11,799 nucleotides of DNA from Planctomycetota bacterium (GTDB lineage Bacteria; Planctomycetota; Brocadiia; SM23-32), in assembly GCA_030604585.1 (NCBI GenBank), contig JAUVVP010000017.1:1-11799 (forward strand), given 5' to 3'. Positions 1 to 6,689 of this stretch are shown here, one piece after another. Under the pieces are notes generated by a model. The model was not told where the DNA came from and made no database searches. It saw nothing but the letters and a program-made list of their open reading frames with translations. The position numbers and the translations under genes are program-made. Numbering within the stretch: position 1 is the first letter of the stretch; every line of letters starts with the position of its first letter.

Positions 1-173
1 TACTGCAAAACCCCGTTCGTGACGAGGACGAGCGAGAAGCCCGAGGGCAAGGCGGCAGGCGCAAAACGCCGGAAGCGTGGCTGGACGCCACGTTGAGGAC
101 GTTTTGCGCCGACAACACAGCCATCGGGCTTCGCAGCCGGCCGCAGTAGATCCGGGTTTTGCAGTAGCCCCTT
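1..173 (+). repeat. Dispersed ~200 bp inverted-repeat element, copy A (left end cut by window)
   Basis: This stretch matches, in the opposite orientation, the element at 2604-2806 over almost its whole length. The window starts inside its left terminal repeat (TACTGCAAAACCCC) and the copy ends with GGGTTTTGCAGTAGCCCC. It carries an internal inverted pair, GGCGCAAAACG at 58-68 and CGTTTTGCGCC at 100-110, enclosing a smaller CGTGG/CCACG stem at 76-80 and 88-92. It lacks a ~24 bp hairpin insertion present in the other copy. There is no convincing coding frame. The end is followed by GCCCCTT/AAGGGGC (167-173 and 180-186), which can form a short hairpin just downstream of the Gfo/Idh-like gene. 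It is probably a non-autonomous, MITE-like element; the mobility is inferred from the terminal repeats and second copy only. Confidence 0.85.
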
Positions 174-208
174 GAGCCCAAGGGGCCGGACCCCTCCTCC
201 TGCCGGCT

Positions 209-1165
209 TCAGATGACGACGGGCTCGCCGAGTTCGGCGGACCGGAGGGAGGCCTCGTGCAGCTTCATGGCCCGCACGATGTCGGCGGGATGGCACTTGA
301 TGTCCGCCCCGTGGCGGACCGCTGAGTAGACGTTCTCCCAGAACCCCGCGCCGGCTTTGGGGGCCGCGTATGTCCTCGTCTGGTCCGCTGTTCTGACGAC
401 CGCCTGGCCGCCGCTCGCGCTGAAGGCCGCCCGGGCGGCGTAGAGCGTCCAGCGGGGGAGGCCCATGCCGGCGTGCGCGGAGGCCTGGCCGACGGCCAAA
501 CCGCCGCTCCGCAAGGGCAAGTAGAGGAAGAACCCGTCCTCCGGGGCGCCGGGCGCCGGACGCTGGAGGTGGGCGCTGACGCTCTTGACGTCGGCCCGCA
601 ACAGCAGGTGCATCTGGTCCAGCATCACCATGCCGACCCGCTCCAGGAGCCCGTCCCCCGGGTGGGCGCCGGCCGCCTCCTCGACGCAGAAGAAGGAGAA
701 CAGGCCCTGCACGGCTGCCACGTTCTCGCCCTCCAGCGCCGCCTGCACGGCCCGCAGGTCCGGGTCGGCTCGCCACGGCAGGTCCATCGTGGCGACCAGC
801 CCCTTGCGGACCGCCGTCTTCATCACGCGCTCGGCGTCGAGCGCCGCCTCACAGAAGGGCGGGGCAAGCACCGCGTGCCGCCCGGCGTTCAAGGCGCGCA
901 CGGCGAAGTCCCGCCGCTTCTCGACGGGCCCGTCCACCAGGACCAGCTCGACCGCCGGGTCCTGCAGCAGCACGTTGTAGTCGCGGCAGTAACGGACCGG
1001 CCTGTGGTCGGGGTAGGAGCCGGCCAGCCCCTCGTCGCTGAACGCCACAAGGCAGAACTTGTCTCCCTCGGGCATCTCGGCCAGGATGCCGTCCGCTTCG
1101 CCCGGCCTTATGCCCACGGCGCCAACGCCGACGGCCGCCCCGGCAGACTCTTGCTCTGAAGGCAT
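209..1165 (-). CDS. Gfo/Idh/MocA-fold protein, probably catalytically degenerate
   Basis: The protein is 318 aa. Residues ~10-130 look like the NAD(P)-binding Rossmann half of Gfo/Idh/MocA oxidoreductases. The region LVAFSDE (39-45) is at the acidic end of strand 2, followed by a YNVLLQDPAVELVLV segment (63-77) and an ALNAGRHAVLAPP segment (91-103), which correspond to the family's 'yddyeeLLadpevDaV' and 'AL.aGkHVl.EKP' regions. The EKP motif with the catalytic lysine is replaced by LAPPF (100-104), and the N-terminal glycine motif is poor (VGVGAVG). The C-terminal part (~135-318) would be the alpha/beta substrate domain. I infer a dinucleotide-fold protein with lost or changed chemistry rather than a normal dehydrogenase. 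The ATG start has a modest AAGGGA at 1172-1177, 6 nt upstream. It lies last in the surE-lipoprotein direction, after a 200 bp gap. The specific substrate is unknown. Confidence 0.7.
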   Translation of the reverse strand: MPSEQESAGAAVGVGAVGIRPGEADGILAEMPEGDKFCLVAFSDEGLAGSYPDHRPVRYCRDYNVLLQDPAVELVLVDGPVEKRRDFAVRALNAGRHAVLAPPFCEAALDAERVMKTAVRKGLVATMDLPWRADPDLRAVQAALEGENVAAVQGLFSFFCVEEAAGAHPGDGLLERVGMVMLDQMHLLLRADVKSVSAHLQRPAPGAPEDGFFLYLPLRSGGLAVGQASAHAGMGLPRWTLYAARAAFSASGGQAVVRTADQTRTYAAPKAGAGFWENVYSAVRHGADIKCHPADIVRAMKLHEASLRSAELGEPVVI

Positions 1166-1258
1166 TGCGTGTCCCTTGTCCAGTGCTATGTCGGGAAGAC
1201 GTGAACGACTTGCGCCAGCTCTTCGTCCTCGTCCTCGATACGGCAGCGACTCGTTGCT

Positions 1259-1273
1259 CCCGCCAGAGGCGGG
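1259..1273. other. Short GC-rich hairpin in intergenic gap
   Basis: CCCGCC, a three-base loop AGA, then GGCGGG form a perfect 6 bp stem. It lies between the lipoprotein gene and the Gfo/Idh-like gene. No T-run follows on either strand, so it is not a standard intrinsic terminator, though it may slow the transcript. Confidence 0.45.
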
Positions 1274-1277
1274 CAGG

Positions 1278-1305
1278 AGGTGTCAGGTGTTAGGTGTTAG
1301 GTGTT
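1278..1305 (+). repeat. Heptanucleotide tandem repeat (AGGTGTY x4)
   Basis: Four exact head-to-tail 7-mers, AGGTGTC then three AGGTGTT, are followed by a broken fifth unit (AGTTG). They lie in the ~200 bp gap (1166-1365) between two minus-strand genes; apart from this repeat and the nearby GC hairpin I see nothing else in the gap. A 7 bp period does not preserve a reading frame, so it is non-coding. Confidence 0.9.
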
Positions 1306-1365
1306 AGTTGCTTGCTATTGGTGGCTTACACGAACCGGGAACATGCGCTCGGGAGCGGCGGCCGG

Positions 1366-1806
1366 TCATTCCTCCCGCACGACCTCCAGCTTGCCGGTGG
1401 CCGGGTCATAGCTGTAGACGTAGCCCTTCGGCGTCTCCGGCAGGGGCTGCCCGCGCCACTCCACCAGCTCGTCCAGCGAACGGGGCAGGCGCCCCTTCAG
1501 GGCATTGAACTGGCGGACCTCGTTCTGGATGTAAGCCGTGTCCAGCGTCTTGCGCGCGTAGCGGGGCGCCGCAATGGCAGTCGTGCGCAGGTAGTCGGCC
1601 GGAGCGTCAATGATACTCTCGCCGACTTTGCGCCTGGGCTCAGCCCCCTGGCGGGCCGGCGCCGCTTTCTTCTGCTCGGGTTGGACGATGACGACCTCTT
1701 CCTCCGGGGGCTCGGACTCCTCGCACGAACACCCGGCCCAGGCCAACATCCCACCTGCGGCCACGGCCGCCAGCACACACGCAAACCAGCGCCCGACGGG
1801 GATCAT
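1366..1806 (-). CDS. Small predicted lipoprotein
   Basis: The protein is 146 aa. It has an N-terminal signal (MIPVGRWFACVLAAVAAGG) ending at LAWAGC, with Cys26 as the likely lipidated residue; the Trp at -3 is not ideal for a lipobox. An acidic, Pro/Glu-rich linker follows (residues ~28-60). The C-terminal region contains FNALKGRLPRSLDELVEW and then PKGYVYSYDPATGKLEVV. This 'eGrLP.sLdEL ... P.g..y.YdpatG' pattern recalls the periplasmic pseudopilin-like or uncharacterised lipoproteins common in Planctomycetota. I infer a membrane-anchored envelope protein of unknown function. The start is well supported by AAGGAGGT (1815-1822) 8 nt before the ATG. It begins 25 bp after the surE stop, so the two are probably co-transcribed. 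Confidence 0.8.
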   Translation of the reverse strand: MIPVGRWFACVLAAVAAGGMLAWAGCSCEESEPPEEEVVIVQPEQKKAAPARQGAEPRRKVGESIIDAPADYLRTTAIAAPRYARKTLDTAYIQNEVRQFNALKGRLPRSLDELVEWRGQPLPETPKGYVYSYDPATGKLEVVREE

Positions 1807-1830
1807 CGCTTTCCACCTCCTTGACCTGAG

Positions 1831-2592
1831 CTATGCCCGTAGACCGCCGGGCCGGCCCGAGGCGTCCCGCCCCAACTGCTCCAGCGCGACCATGTCCGTC
1901 AGGTCCGGCCGCAGCGGCGTGATGGAGATGCAGCCGGCCGCCACGGCGGCCACGTCGGTGTCGGGAGCCGGCGGAGCGCCGTTGGCACTCGAGCCCAGCC
2001 AGTAGTGCGGCCTGCCGCGCGGGTCCTGCTGCCGCGTGTAGGTTTCCCCGGGCGGTGCGGGGCTCTGGCGGGTGAAGCGTACGTCAGGCTCCTCCTCGCC
2101 CAGCAGCGGTATGTTCACGTTGAAGACGCAGCCGGCGGCGGGCAGCAGGCGCAGCACGCGCAGGGCCTGCTGCACGACCGACTCCATGCGGTCCGCGTTG
2201 CCCGGGTTCGTGGAGAAGGCCACCGAGCGCAACCCATACAGCCCGCCCTCGAGCGCCGCCGCCACCGTGCCGCTGTAGAACAGGTCCGCCCCGGCGTTGA
2301 TGCCCACGTTCGGCCCGCTCACCACCAGCTCGGGCGGCGAGTCGAGCAGTTCCAGCAGGGCGAACTTCACGCAGTCGGCCGGCGTGCCGCTCAGCGTGCG
2401 GGCCTCCGTGCCGTCCGCCAGCCGCACGGTTCCGACGCGCAAGGGCGCCAGGTAGGTGATGGCGTGCCCGACGCCGCTGCGCTCCTGGGCCGGGCAGACG
2501 ACCGTCACCTCACCCAGGCCGGTCAGCGCCCTTCTGAGCTCGGAGAGGCCGGGGCCGTGCGGCCCGTCGTCATTTGTCAGAACTATCTTCAC
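1831..2592 (-). CDS. surE: 5'-nucleotidase SurE
   Basis: This is the SurE acid phosphatase/nucleotidase, which hydrolyses nucleoside 5'-monophosphates with a divalent metal in the cytoplasm. All the family signatures are present: the N-terminal strand ending in LTNDDG (metal-binding Asp pair), PAQERSG (~residues 34-40) carrying the metal-binding serine, SGTPADCVKFA, the SGPNVGIN asparagine motif and YSGTVAAALEG. The length of 253 aa is normal. A longer frame opens at a GTG at 2596-2598. I prefer the GTG at 2590-2592, giving the canonical V/M-K-I-V-L-TNDDG start with AAGAGG (2598-2603) 5 nt upstream; the farther GTG overlaps that ribosome site. The ribosome site directly abuts the 200 bp element at 2604-2806, so the promoter must lie inside or beyond that element. 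It is first in a probable operon with the lipoprotein gene. Confidence 0.95.
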   Translation of the reverse strand: MKIVLTNDDGPHGPGLSELRRALTGLGEVTVVCPAQERSGVGHAITYLAPLRVGTVRLADGTEARTLSGTPADCVKFALLELLDSPPELVVSGPNVGINAGADLFYSGTVAAALEGGLYGLRSVAFSTNPGNADRMESVVQQALRVLRLLPAAGCVFNVNIPLLGEEEPDVRFTRQSPAPPGETYTRQQDPRGRPHYWLGSSANGAPPAPDTDVAAVAAGCISITPLRPDLTDMVALEQLGRDASGRPGGLRA

Positions 2593-2603
2593 CGGCACCT
2601 CTT

Positions 2604-2806
2604 AGGGGCTATTGCAAAACCCGGATCGACTGCGGCCGGCTGCGAAGCCCGATGGCTGTGTTGTCGGCGCAAAACGTACTAAACGTGGATTCAGCCACGC
2701 TTCCGTCGTTTTGCGCCTGCCGCCTTGCCCGAGAGGTCTTCTCTCGGGCCGCCCTCCGGCTTCTCGCTCGTCCTCGTCACGAACGGGGTCTCGCAATAGC
2801 CCCTTA
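2604..2806 (-). repeat. Dispersed ~200 bp inverted-repeat element, copy B
   Basis: The reverse complement matches 1-173. The ends are terminal inverted repeats: AGGGGCTATTGCAAAACCC on the left and, read inward from the right, AGGGGCTATTGCGAGACCC. TTA occurs directly at both outer edges (2602-2604 and 2804-2806), possibly a target duplication. Inside are GGCGCAAAACG (2666-2676) and CGTTTTGCGCC (2707-2717) as an inverted pair around a GTGG/CCAC stem. A further perfect 9 bp hairpin, GCCCGAGAG (2727-2735) with CTCTCGGGC (2741-2749), is absent from copy A. Several short frames cross it on both strands but none looks like a protein. It sits immediately upstream of the surE ribosome site. No transposase of matching type is in the window, so it would have to be moved in trans. 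Confidence 0.88.
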
Positions 2807-2946
2807 GCAACAGCGCCGCCCACAGGGAGTTGGCCGCAACTACAGAGCCCGTCTCCTGGCTCGGAGCTTCGACCGCCAAGATGCCTGCGGCGTATCTCGC
2901 CGTTTGCTCGCGTCCAGGTCCGGTTCTATTCTTCCGTTCTGTTGGC

Positions 2947-2972
2947 TCAGCGGCCTCGGCGTTCTCCGCGGT
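2947..2972 (-). repeat. 9-bp-periodic GCNGAG tract, copy 1
   Basis: On the minus strand this reads ACC, then GCGGAGAAC, GCCGAGGCC and GCTGAG, a head-to-tail 9-mer series of the form GCNGAGNNC. The same design occurs at 6553-6582 and 11760-11788. It lies just downstream of the ACT-domain gene. The surrounding gap 2807-2987 shows nothing else. Confidence 0.7.
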
Positions 2973-2987
2973 AAATACGTCTGCGGC

Positions 2988-3380
2988 TCAGTCCCACAGC
3001 ACCTCCGTCGCGCGCTCGGGATCGCGAGTGCGCAGGACGAGCGTGCCCGAGGGCTGACCTTCGGCGGTCGTGCAGTAGGCGTACTCGATGTTGACGTCGC
3101 TGTCGGCAAGCCGCCTGGCCACCTCGGCCAGGGCGCCGGGCCGGTTCGGCACCTCGACGACCAGCACGTCGCTCTCCACCACGAGCATGCCGGCGCTGCC
3201 GAGCACATGGAGCGCCTCGGTCGGCTTGTCCACCACGATGCGCACCACGGCATGGTCCACCGTGTCGGAGACGCTGAGGGCGAGCAGGTTGATCTCCTTC
3301 TGGGCCAGCGCCTCGCACATCCTCGCCAGGTTCCCGGGCTTGTTCTCCAAGAACACCGCCAACTGCTTGTCCACGCGCAT
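2988..3380 (-). CDS. Tandem ACT-domain protein
   Basis: The protein is 130 aa and consists of two ACT domains. The first (~4-66) begins with QLAVFLENKPGNLARMCEAL followed by KEINLLALSVSD; the second (~70-128) begins with VLVVEVPNRPGALAEVARRL followed by SDVNIEYAYC. The repeated N-x-PG-x-L-A and D/E-x-N-I/L patterns are the ligand-binding turn and following helix of ACT domains. Stand-alone double-ACT proteins of this kind are small cytoplasmic regulatory proteins that bind amino acids; homologues are often encoded next to phenylacetate-CoA ligase genes, but none is seen here. The start is supported by a strong AAGGAGG (3387-3393) 6 nt before the ATG. It is transcribed divergently from the PRPP synthetase gene. 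The ligand cannot be named from sequence. Confidence 0.9.
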   Translation of the reverse strand: MRVDKQLAVFLENKPGNLARMCEALAQKEINLLALSVSDTVDHAVVRIVVDKPTEALHVLGSAGMLVVESDVLVVEVPNRPGALAEVARRLADSDVNIEYAYCTTAEGQPSGTLVLRTRDPERATEVLWD

Positions 3381-3535
3381 GGCCGGCCTCCTTCCCCCAG
3401 AGCGAGTTACGTAAGGCGCGTCTCACCAATAAGTTACGGCGGGAATGCCCGCCCCCCCGAACCGGACGCCTTCCCTGCCCATGCTAACACGACCCCTCTG
3501 TCCCGTCAAGCAGGCGCAGCCTGACGGCTGGGCGG

Positions 3536-3584
3536 TTTCGGGTTTCGGGTTTCGAGTTTCGAGTTTCGAGTTTCGAGTTTTGAG
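3536..3584 (+). repeat. Heptanucleotide tandem repeat (TTTCGRG x7)
   Basis: Seven consecutive 7-mers: two TTTCGGG, four TTTCGAG and a final TTTTGAG. The order (GGG units first, a decayed unit last) suggests growth by slippage. It lies in the 311 bp divergent region (3381-3691) between the ACT-domain gene and the PRPP synthetase gene, ending 50 bp before the -10 box at 3634. The rest of that region shows the two ribosome sites, the promoter and an 8 bp palindrome TTACGTAA at 3407-3414. Confidence 0.93.
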
Positions 3585-3610
3585 TCCGACGGGACGAATC
3601 GCCGAAGTCT

Positions 3611-3639
3611 CTGAACTATCGAGATGATTCAGTTATAAT
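3611..3639 (+). promoter_or_regulatory. Candidate sigma70-type promoter for prs-argS
   Basis: A perfect -10 hexamer TATAAT is at 3634-3639 in otherwise GC-rich DNA. The hexamer 17 bp upstream, CTGAAC (3611-3616), is a weak -35 (3 of 6 bases). Transcription would start near 3646, giving a leader of about 46 nt before the PRPP synthetase ATG. Confidence 0.6.
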
Positions 3640-3691
3640 CGCGGTGCTCACCGGACAAAGACCCCCTGTTGTGCCGTCGCGGAGGAACGGA

Positions 3692-4771
3692 ATGCCTGAA
3701 GCCTATGAGCCACTGATGTTGTTCACGGGGCGGGCGAGCTTCTACCTGGCCCGCATGATATGCGAGAACCTTCAGAGCTACCCGGACACGCGGGGCGTGG
3801 GGCTCTGCGAGCCCAGGGTCGTTCGGTTCGCCAACGAGAATCTGAAGGTCAAGATCAACGAGAGCGTGCGCGGGGCGGACGTGTTCCTGGTGCAGACCGC
3901 CGCCAATGCCCGCCATGCTCCCCGGGGAGTCAACCCCGCGAAGGTCTCCCCGGAAGAGGCGGCCGAGCTGGACCTGTCCGAGAACATCATGGAGCTGCTG
4001 GTGACGATCGACGCGCTGCGCGGCGCCTCGGCCGGGCGCATCACGGTGGTGGCCCCCTACTTCCCCTACGTGCGCAGCGACAAGAAGGACGAGCCACGCA
4101 TCTCCATAACCGCGCGCCTGATGGGCCAACTGCTACGCCAGGCGGGCGCCGACCGCGTGCTGACCGTCAACCTGCACGCCTTGCAGATCATGGGCTTCAT
4201 GGCGATGGCCTGCGACCAGTTGGACGCCAATCCCCTGATCGCCGAGCACTTCCGGCGCACCCACGACGTGGACCGGATCGGCGTGCTGGCCACCGACGCC
4301 GGCGGAGTGAAGATCGGCACGGTCTACGCGGAGCGGCTCAACGTGCCGCTGGCCGTCTGCGACAAGCGCCGCTGGGCGGACAACGAGGACCCCGAAATCC
4401 GCGCCGTCATCGGCATCGAAGAGATAAGGGGCCGCGAGATCGCCATCTTCGATGACGAGATCCTCACCGGCGGCACCATGACGCGGGCCATCGCCGCCCT
4501 GCGGGAGAAGTTCGGCCTGACGGTCTCCTACGTCTCATGCGTGCATCCCGTCTTTGCCGAGAATGCCATGGAGCGGATACTGGAGGCCGGAGTGAAGCGC
4601 ATCGTCACGACCGATACGCTGCCGTGCCCGCACGGCAACGAGAGGCTGCACGTGGTGAGCGTCGCCCCCCTGCTGGCCGCCGCCGTCCGGAACATCCACA
4701 CCAACATGTCCGTCACGCAGATATTCGAGGATCGGCAGGCCCTGCTGGACGTCCAGGAACGCCTCTTCTGA
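3692..4771 (+). CDS. prs: Ribose-phosphate pyrophosphokinase (PRPP synthetase)
   Basis: The enzyme makes 5-phosphoribosyl-1-pyrophosphate from ribose 5-phosphate and ATP for nucleotide, His and Trp synthesis. Visible motifs are MELL..IDALR (100-110), YFPYVRSDKKDEPR (123-136), the VNLHALQIMGF histidine region (159-169), the DKRR catalytic loop (224-227) and the PRPP-binding loop AIFDDEILTGGTM (251-263). At 359 aa it is longer than the usual ~310-320. Part of the excess is an insertion (~residues 71-97, rich in Ala and Pro) where the family usually runs straight from the substrate strand into the N-D-x-L-MELL helix. The frame is open 48 bp farther upstream, but GGAGG at 3681-3685 lies 6 nt before the chosen ATG. 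It is first in a pair with argS and has a good promoter upstream. Confidence 0.95.
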   Translation: MPEAYEPLMLFTGRASFYLARMICENLQSYPDTRGVGLCEPRVVRFANENLKVKINESVRGADVFLVQTAANARHAPRGVNPAKVSPEEAAELDLSENIMELLVTIDALRGASAGRITVVAPYFPYVRSDKKDEPRISITARLMGQLLRQAGADRVLTVNLHALQIMGFMAMACDQLDANPLIAEHFRRTHDVDRIGVLATDAGGVKIGTVYAERLNVPLAVCDKRRWADNEDPEIRAVIGIEEIRGREIAIFDDEILTGGTMTRAIAALREKFGLTVSYVSCVHPVFAENAMERILEAGVKRIVTTDTLPCPHGNERLHVVSVAPLLAAAVRNIHTNMSVTQIFEDRQALLDVQERLF

Positions 4772-4774
4772 GCC

Positions 4775-6526
4775 ATGATGCACCAGCCTGAGTCCATGGA
4801 GGACCGGATCGCCGCCCGCCTGGCCGAGCACGTCCCCCGGTCGGCGGCCGACCTGGCGGAACTGCTCCAGACGCCGCCCTCGGCCGAGATGGGCGACTAC
4901 GGGCTGCCCTGCTACACCCTGAGCAAGTACCTGCACAGGGACCCCAACGAGATCGCCGATGACCTGGAGGGCAAGGTGGGCCTGCCCGCCGGCATCCGGG
5001 AAGCCCGGGCGTTCGGGCCGTACCTGAACTTCTTCGCCGACCGCCCGATGGTGACCGAGCGCGTGCTGGGACGCATCCACCGGCTCGGCGCCGCCTACGG
5101 CTCCGACAACCAGGGCGCCGGCAAGAGGATCGTCATCGAGTACGGCAGCCCGAACATCGCCAAACACCTGGGCATTCACCACCTGCCGTCGGCCGTCATC
5201 GGCCGCTCGCTCTACAGGATATTCCAGGCGCTCGGCTATAAGTGCGTTGCGCTCAACTTCCTGGGCGACTGGGGTACGTCTTTCGGGCGGCTCATCGCCG
5301 CCGTCGAGCGGTACGACGTCGAGGACCCCGACGGGCTGACGGTGTCCGACCTCCAGGACCTCTACGTGCGATACAGCCGAGAGGCCGCCGAGAACCCCGA
5401 GCTTCAGGGGACGGCCCGGCAGGCCTTCCTGCGCCTGGAACGGGGCGAGGAGCGCGCAACGGCGCTCTGGAACGGGTTCAAAGAGGTCAGCCTGCGGGAG
5501 TTCGACCGGGTCTACGGCATGCTCGGGGTCGGTTTCGACCGCATTACGCCGGAGAGCCTCTACCGGGACCGGATCGCGGCGATGCTGGAGCAGTTGCGCA
5601 GCCGGGGCACGGCGGTCGAGAGCGCCGGGGCCCTCATCATCCTCCTGGAGGAGGAAGGCCTGCCGCCCTGCATGGTGCAGAAAAGCGACGGGGCCAGCCT
5701 CTACGCCACGCGCGACATCCCCGCCGCCGAACATCGGTGGGACGAATACCGGTTCGAGAAGTCCCTCTACGTGGTCGGCAACGAGCAGTCGCTCTACTTC
5801 CGCCAGCTTCGGGCTGCGCTCAGGAAGATGGGCCACGGGTGGGCGGACCGGATGGTGCACGTCAACTTCGGCCTGATCAAGTTCCGCGACCCCGAGACGG
5901 GGCAGGCGCGCGTCGGCAGCACGCGGCGCGGCGAACTGCTGCTGCTGGAGGACGTCCTGAACGAGGCGGTCCGCAGGGCGCGTGCCAAGATCGAGGAGAA
6001 CCGCGACCGCTTCGAAGTCGGCGCAGACCTGGACGAGCTGGCCGCACGGGTGGGCATCGGCGCCGTCGTGTTCAGCGAGCTGTCCACGCGCCGCACGCGC
6101 GACGCCGTCTTCGACTGGGACCGAATGCTCGACTTCGAGGGCGACACCGGTCCCTACGTCCAGTACGCCCACGCCAGGCTGTGCAGCATCCTGAGGAAGG
6201 CCGGGCAGGACGTCGGCGCCGACGTAGACTGCTCGCTGCTGGCCATGCCGGAGGAGTGGGCCCTGGTGCGCCACCTGGAGCGCTTCCCGGCGGCCGTCCG
6301 TCGGGCCGCCGAAGAGTACGAGCCGTCCGTAATCGCCAGCTACCTGCTTGAACTCTGCGCCGACTTCAGCACATACTACAGCGCCGGCATGCGCGAGCCG
6401 GACCGGCGCGTCCTGTGCTCGGAGGACAGGATCCGCGCCGCGCGCCTGCTGCTGGTGGACGCTGCGCGCAACGTCATCCGCAGCGGGCTCGACCTGCTCG
6501 GCGTCACCGCGCCGGAGCGGATGTAG
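4775..6526 (+). CDS. argS: Arginyl-tRNA synthetase
   Basis: This is a class I aminoacyl-tRNA synthetase charging tRNA-Arg, 583 aa, of normal size. Order of parts: N-terminal additional domain (~8-110, ending GPYLNFF), Rossmann catalytic domain with IEYGSPNIAK (121-130), GDWGTSFG (164-171) and YVVGNEQSLYF (332-342), a STRRGELLLLEDVL segment (382-395) in place of KMSKS, and a DALR-type anticodon domain from ~465. The HIGH signature is odd: where the family has the form H-V-G-H-L-R-S, this protein reads G-I-H-H-L-P-S (133-139), so the first His and the following Arg are changed. All else argues for a working enzyme. The start ATG follows the prs stop by 3 bp and is followed by a second ATG; ATG at 4796 is another option. 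The close spacing suggests translational coupling to prs. Confidence 0.93.
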   Translation: MMHQPESMEDRIAARLAEHVPRSAADLAELLQTPPSAEMGDYGLPCYTLSKYLHRDPNEIADDLEGKVGLPAGIREARAFGPYLNFFADRPMVTERVLGRIHRLGAAYGSDNQGAGKRIVIEYGSPNIAKHLGIHHLPSAVIGRSLYRIFQALGYKCVALNFLGDWGTSFGRLIAAVERYDVEDPDGLTVSDLQDLYVRYSREAAENPELQGTARQAFLRLERGEERATALWNGFKEVSLREFDRVYGMLGVGFDRITPESLYRDRIAAMLEQLRSRGTAVESAGALIILLEEEGLPPCMVQKSDGASLYATRDIPAAEHRWDEYRFEKSLYVVGNEQSLYFRQLRAALRKMGHGWADRMVHVNFGLIKFRDPETGQARVGSTRRGELLLLEDVLNEAVRRARAKIEENRDRFEVGADLDELAARVGIGAVVFSELSTRRTRDAVFDWDRMLDFEGDTGPYVQYAHARLCSILRKAGQDVGADVDCSLLAMPEEWALVRHLERFPAAVRRAAEEYEPSVIASYLLELCADFSTYYSAGMREPDRRVLCSEDRIRAARLLLVDAARNVIRSGLDLLGVTAPERM

Positions 6527-6552
6527 GCGCGCCAACAACGGACCTCTTCACC

Positions 6553-6582
6553 GCCGAGGGCGCCGAGAACGCAGAGAGAAAG
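6553..6582 (+). repeat. 9-bp-periodic GCNGAG tract, copy 2
   Basis: The tract reads GCCGAGGGC, GCCGAGAAC, GCAGAGAGA, AAG: three head-to-tail 9-mers decaying at the right end. It lies in the 163 bp gap between argS and the HAD gene. The rest of the gap shows no other structure. Confidence 0.75.
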
Positions 6583-6689
6583 CCAGAGAGTTCACCCGAC
6601 GCCATGATCGCGCAGAGCGTTTCCGCCAGGCGACGAACGTTCCTGCCTGCTCTCCGCGATACCGGCGACGCGCCGGATGAGGGGCCGAG

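Noticed and set aside
167..186. GCCCCTT/AAGGGGC hairpin as terminator of the Gfo/Idh-like gene
   Set aside because: The stem is 7 bp with no T-run on the minus strand; it mainly reflects the end of the repeat element. It is mentioned in that entry only.
2602..2974. Short open frames over the 200 bp element on both strands
   Set aside because: They consist of translated terminal repeats and internal palindromes, occur in several frames at once, and have no ribosome sites.
3407..3414. TTACGTAA palindrome upstream of the ACT-domain gene as an operator
   Set aside because: It is only 8 bp, with one occurrence and no regulator gene nearby; this is expected by chance too often to support a site.
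4535..6538. Long minus-strand open frame of 667 codons opposite argS
   Set aside because: It lies wholly antisense to prs and argS, whose motifs are unmistakable. The long frame follows from high GC and codon bias, and its translation is rich in His, Val and Arg with no recognisable domain.
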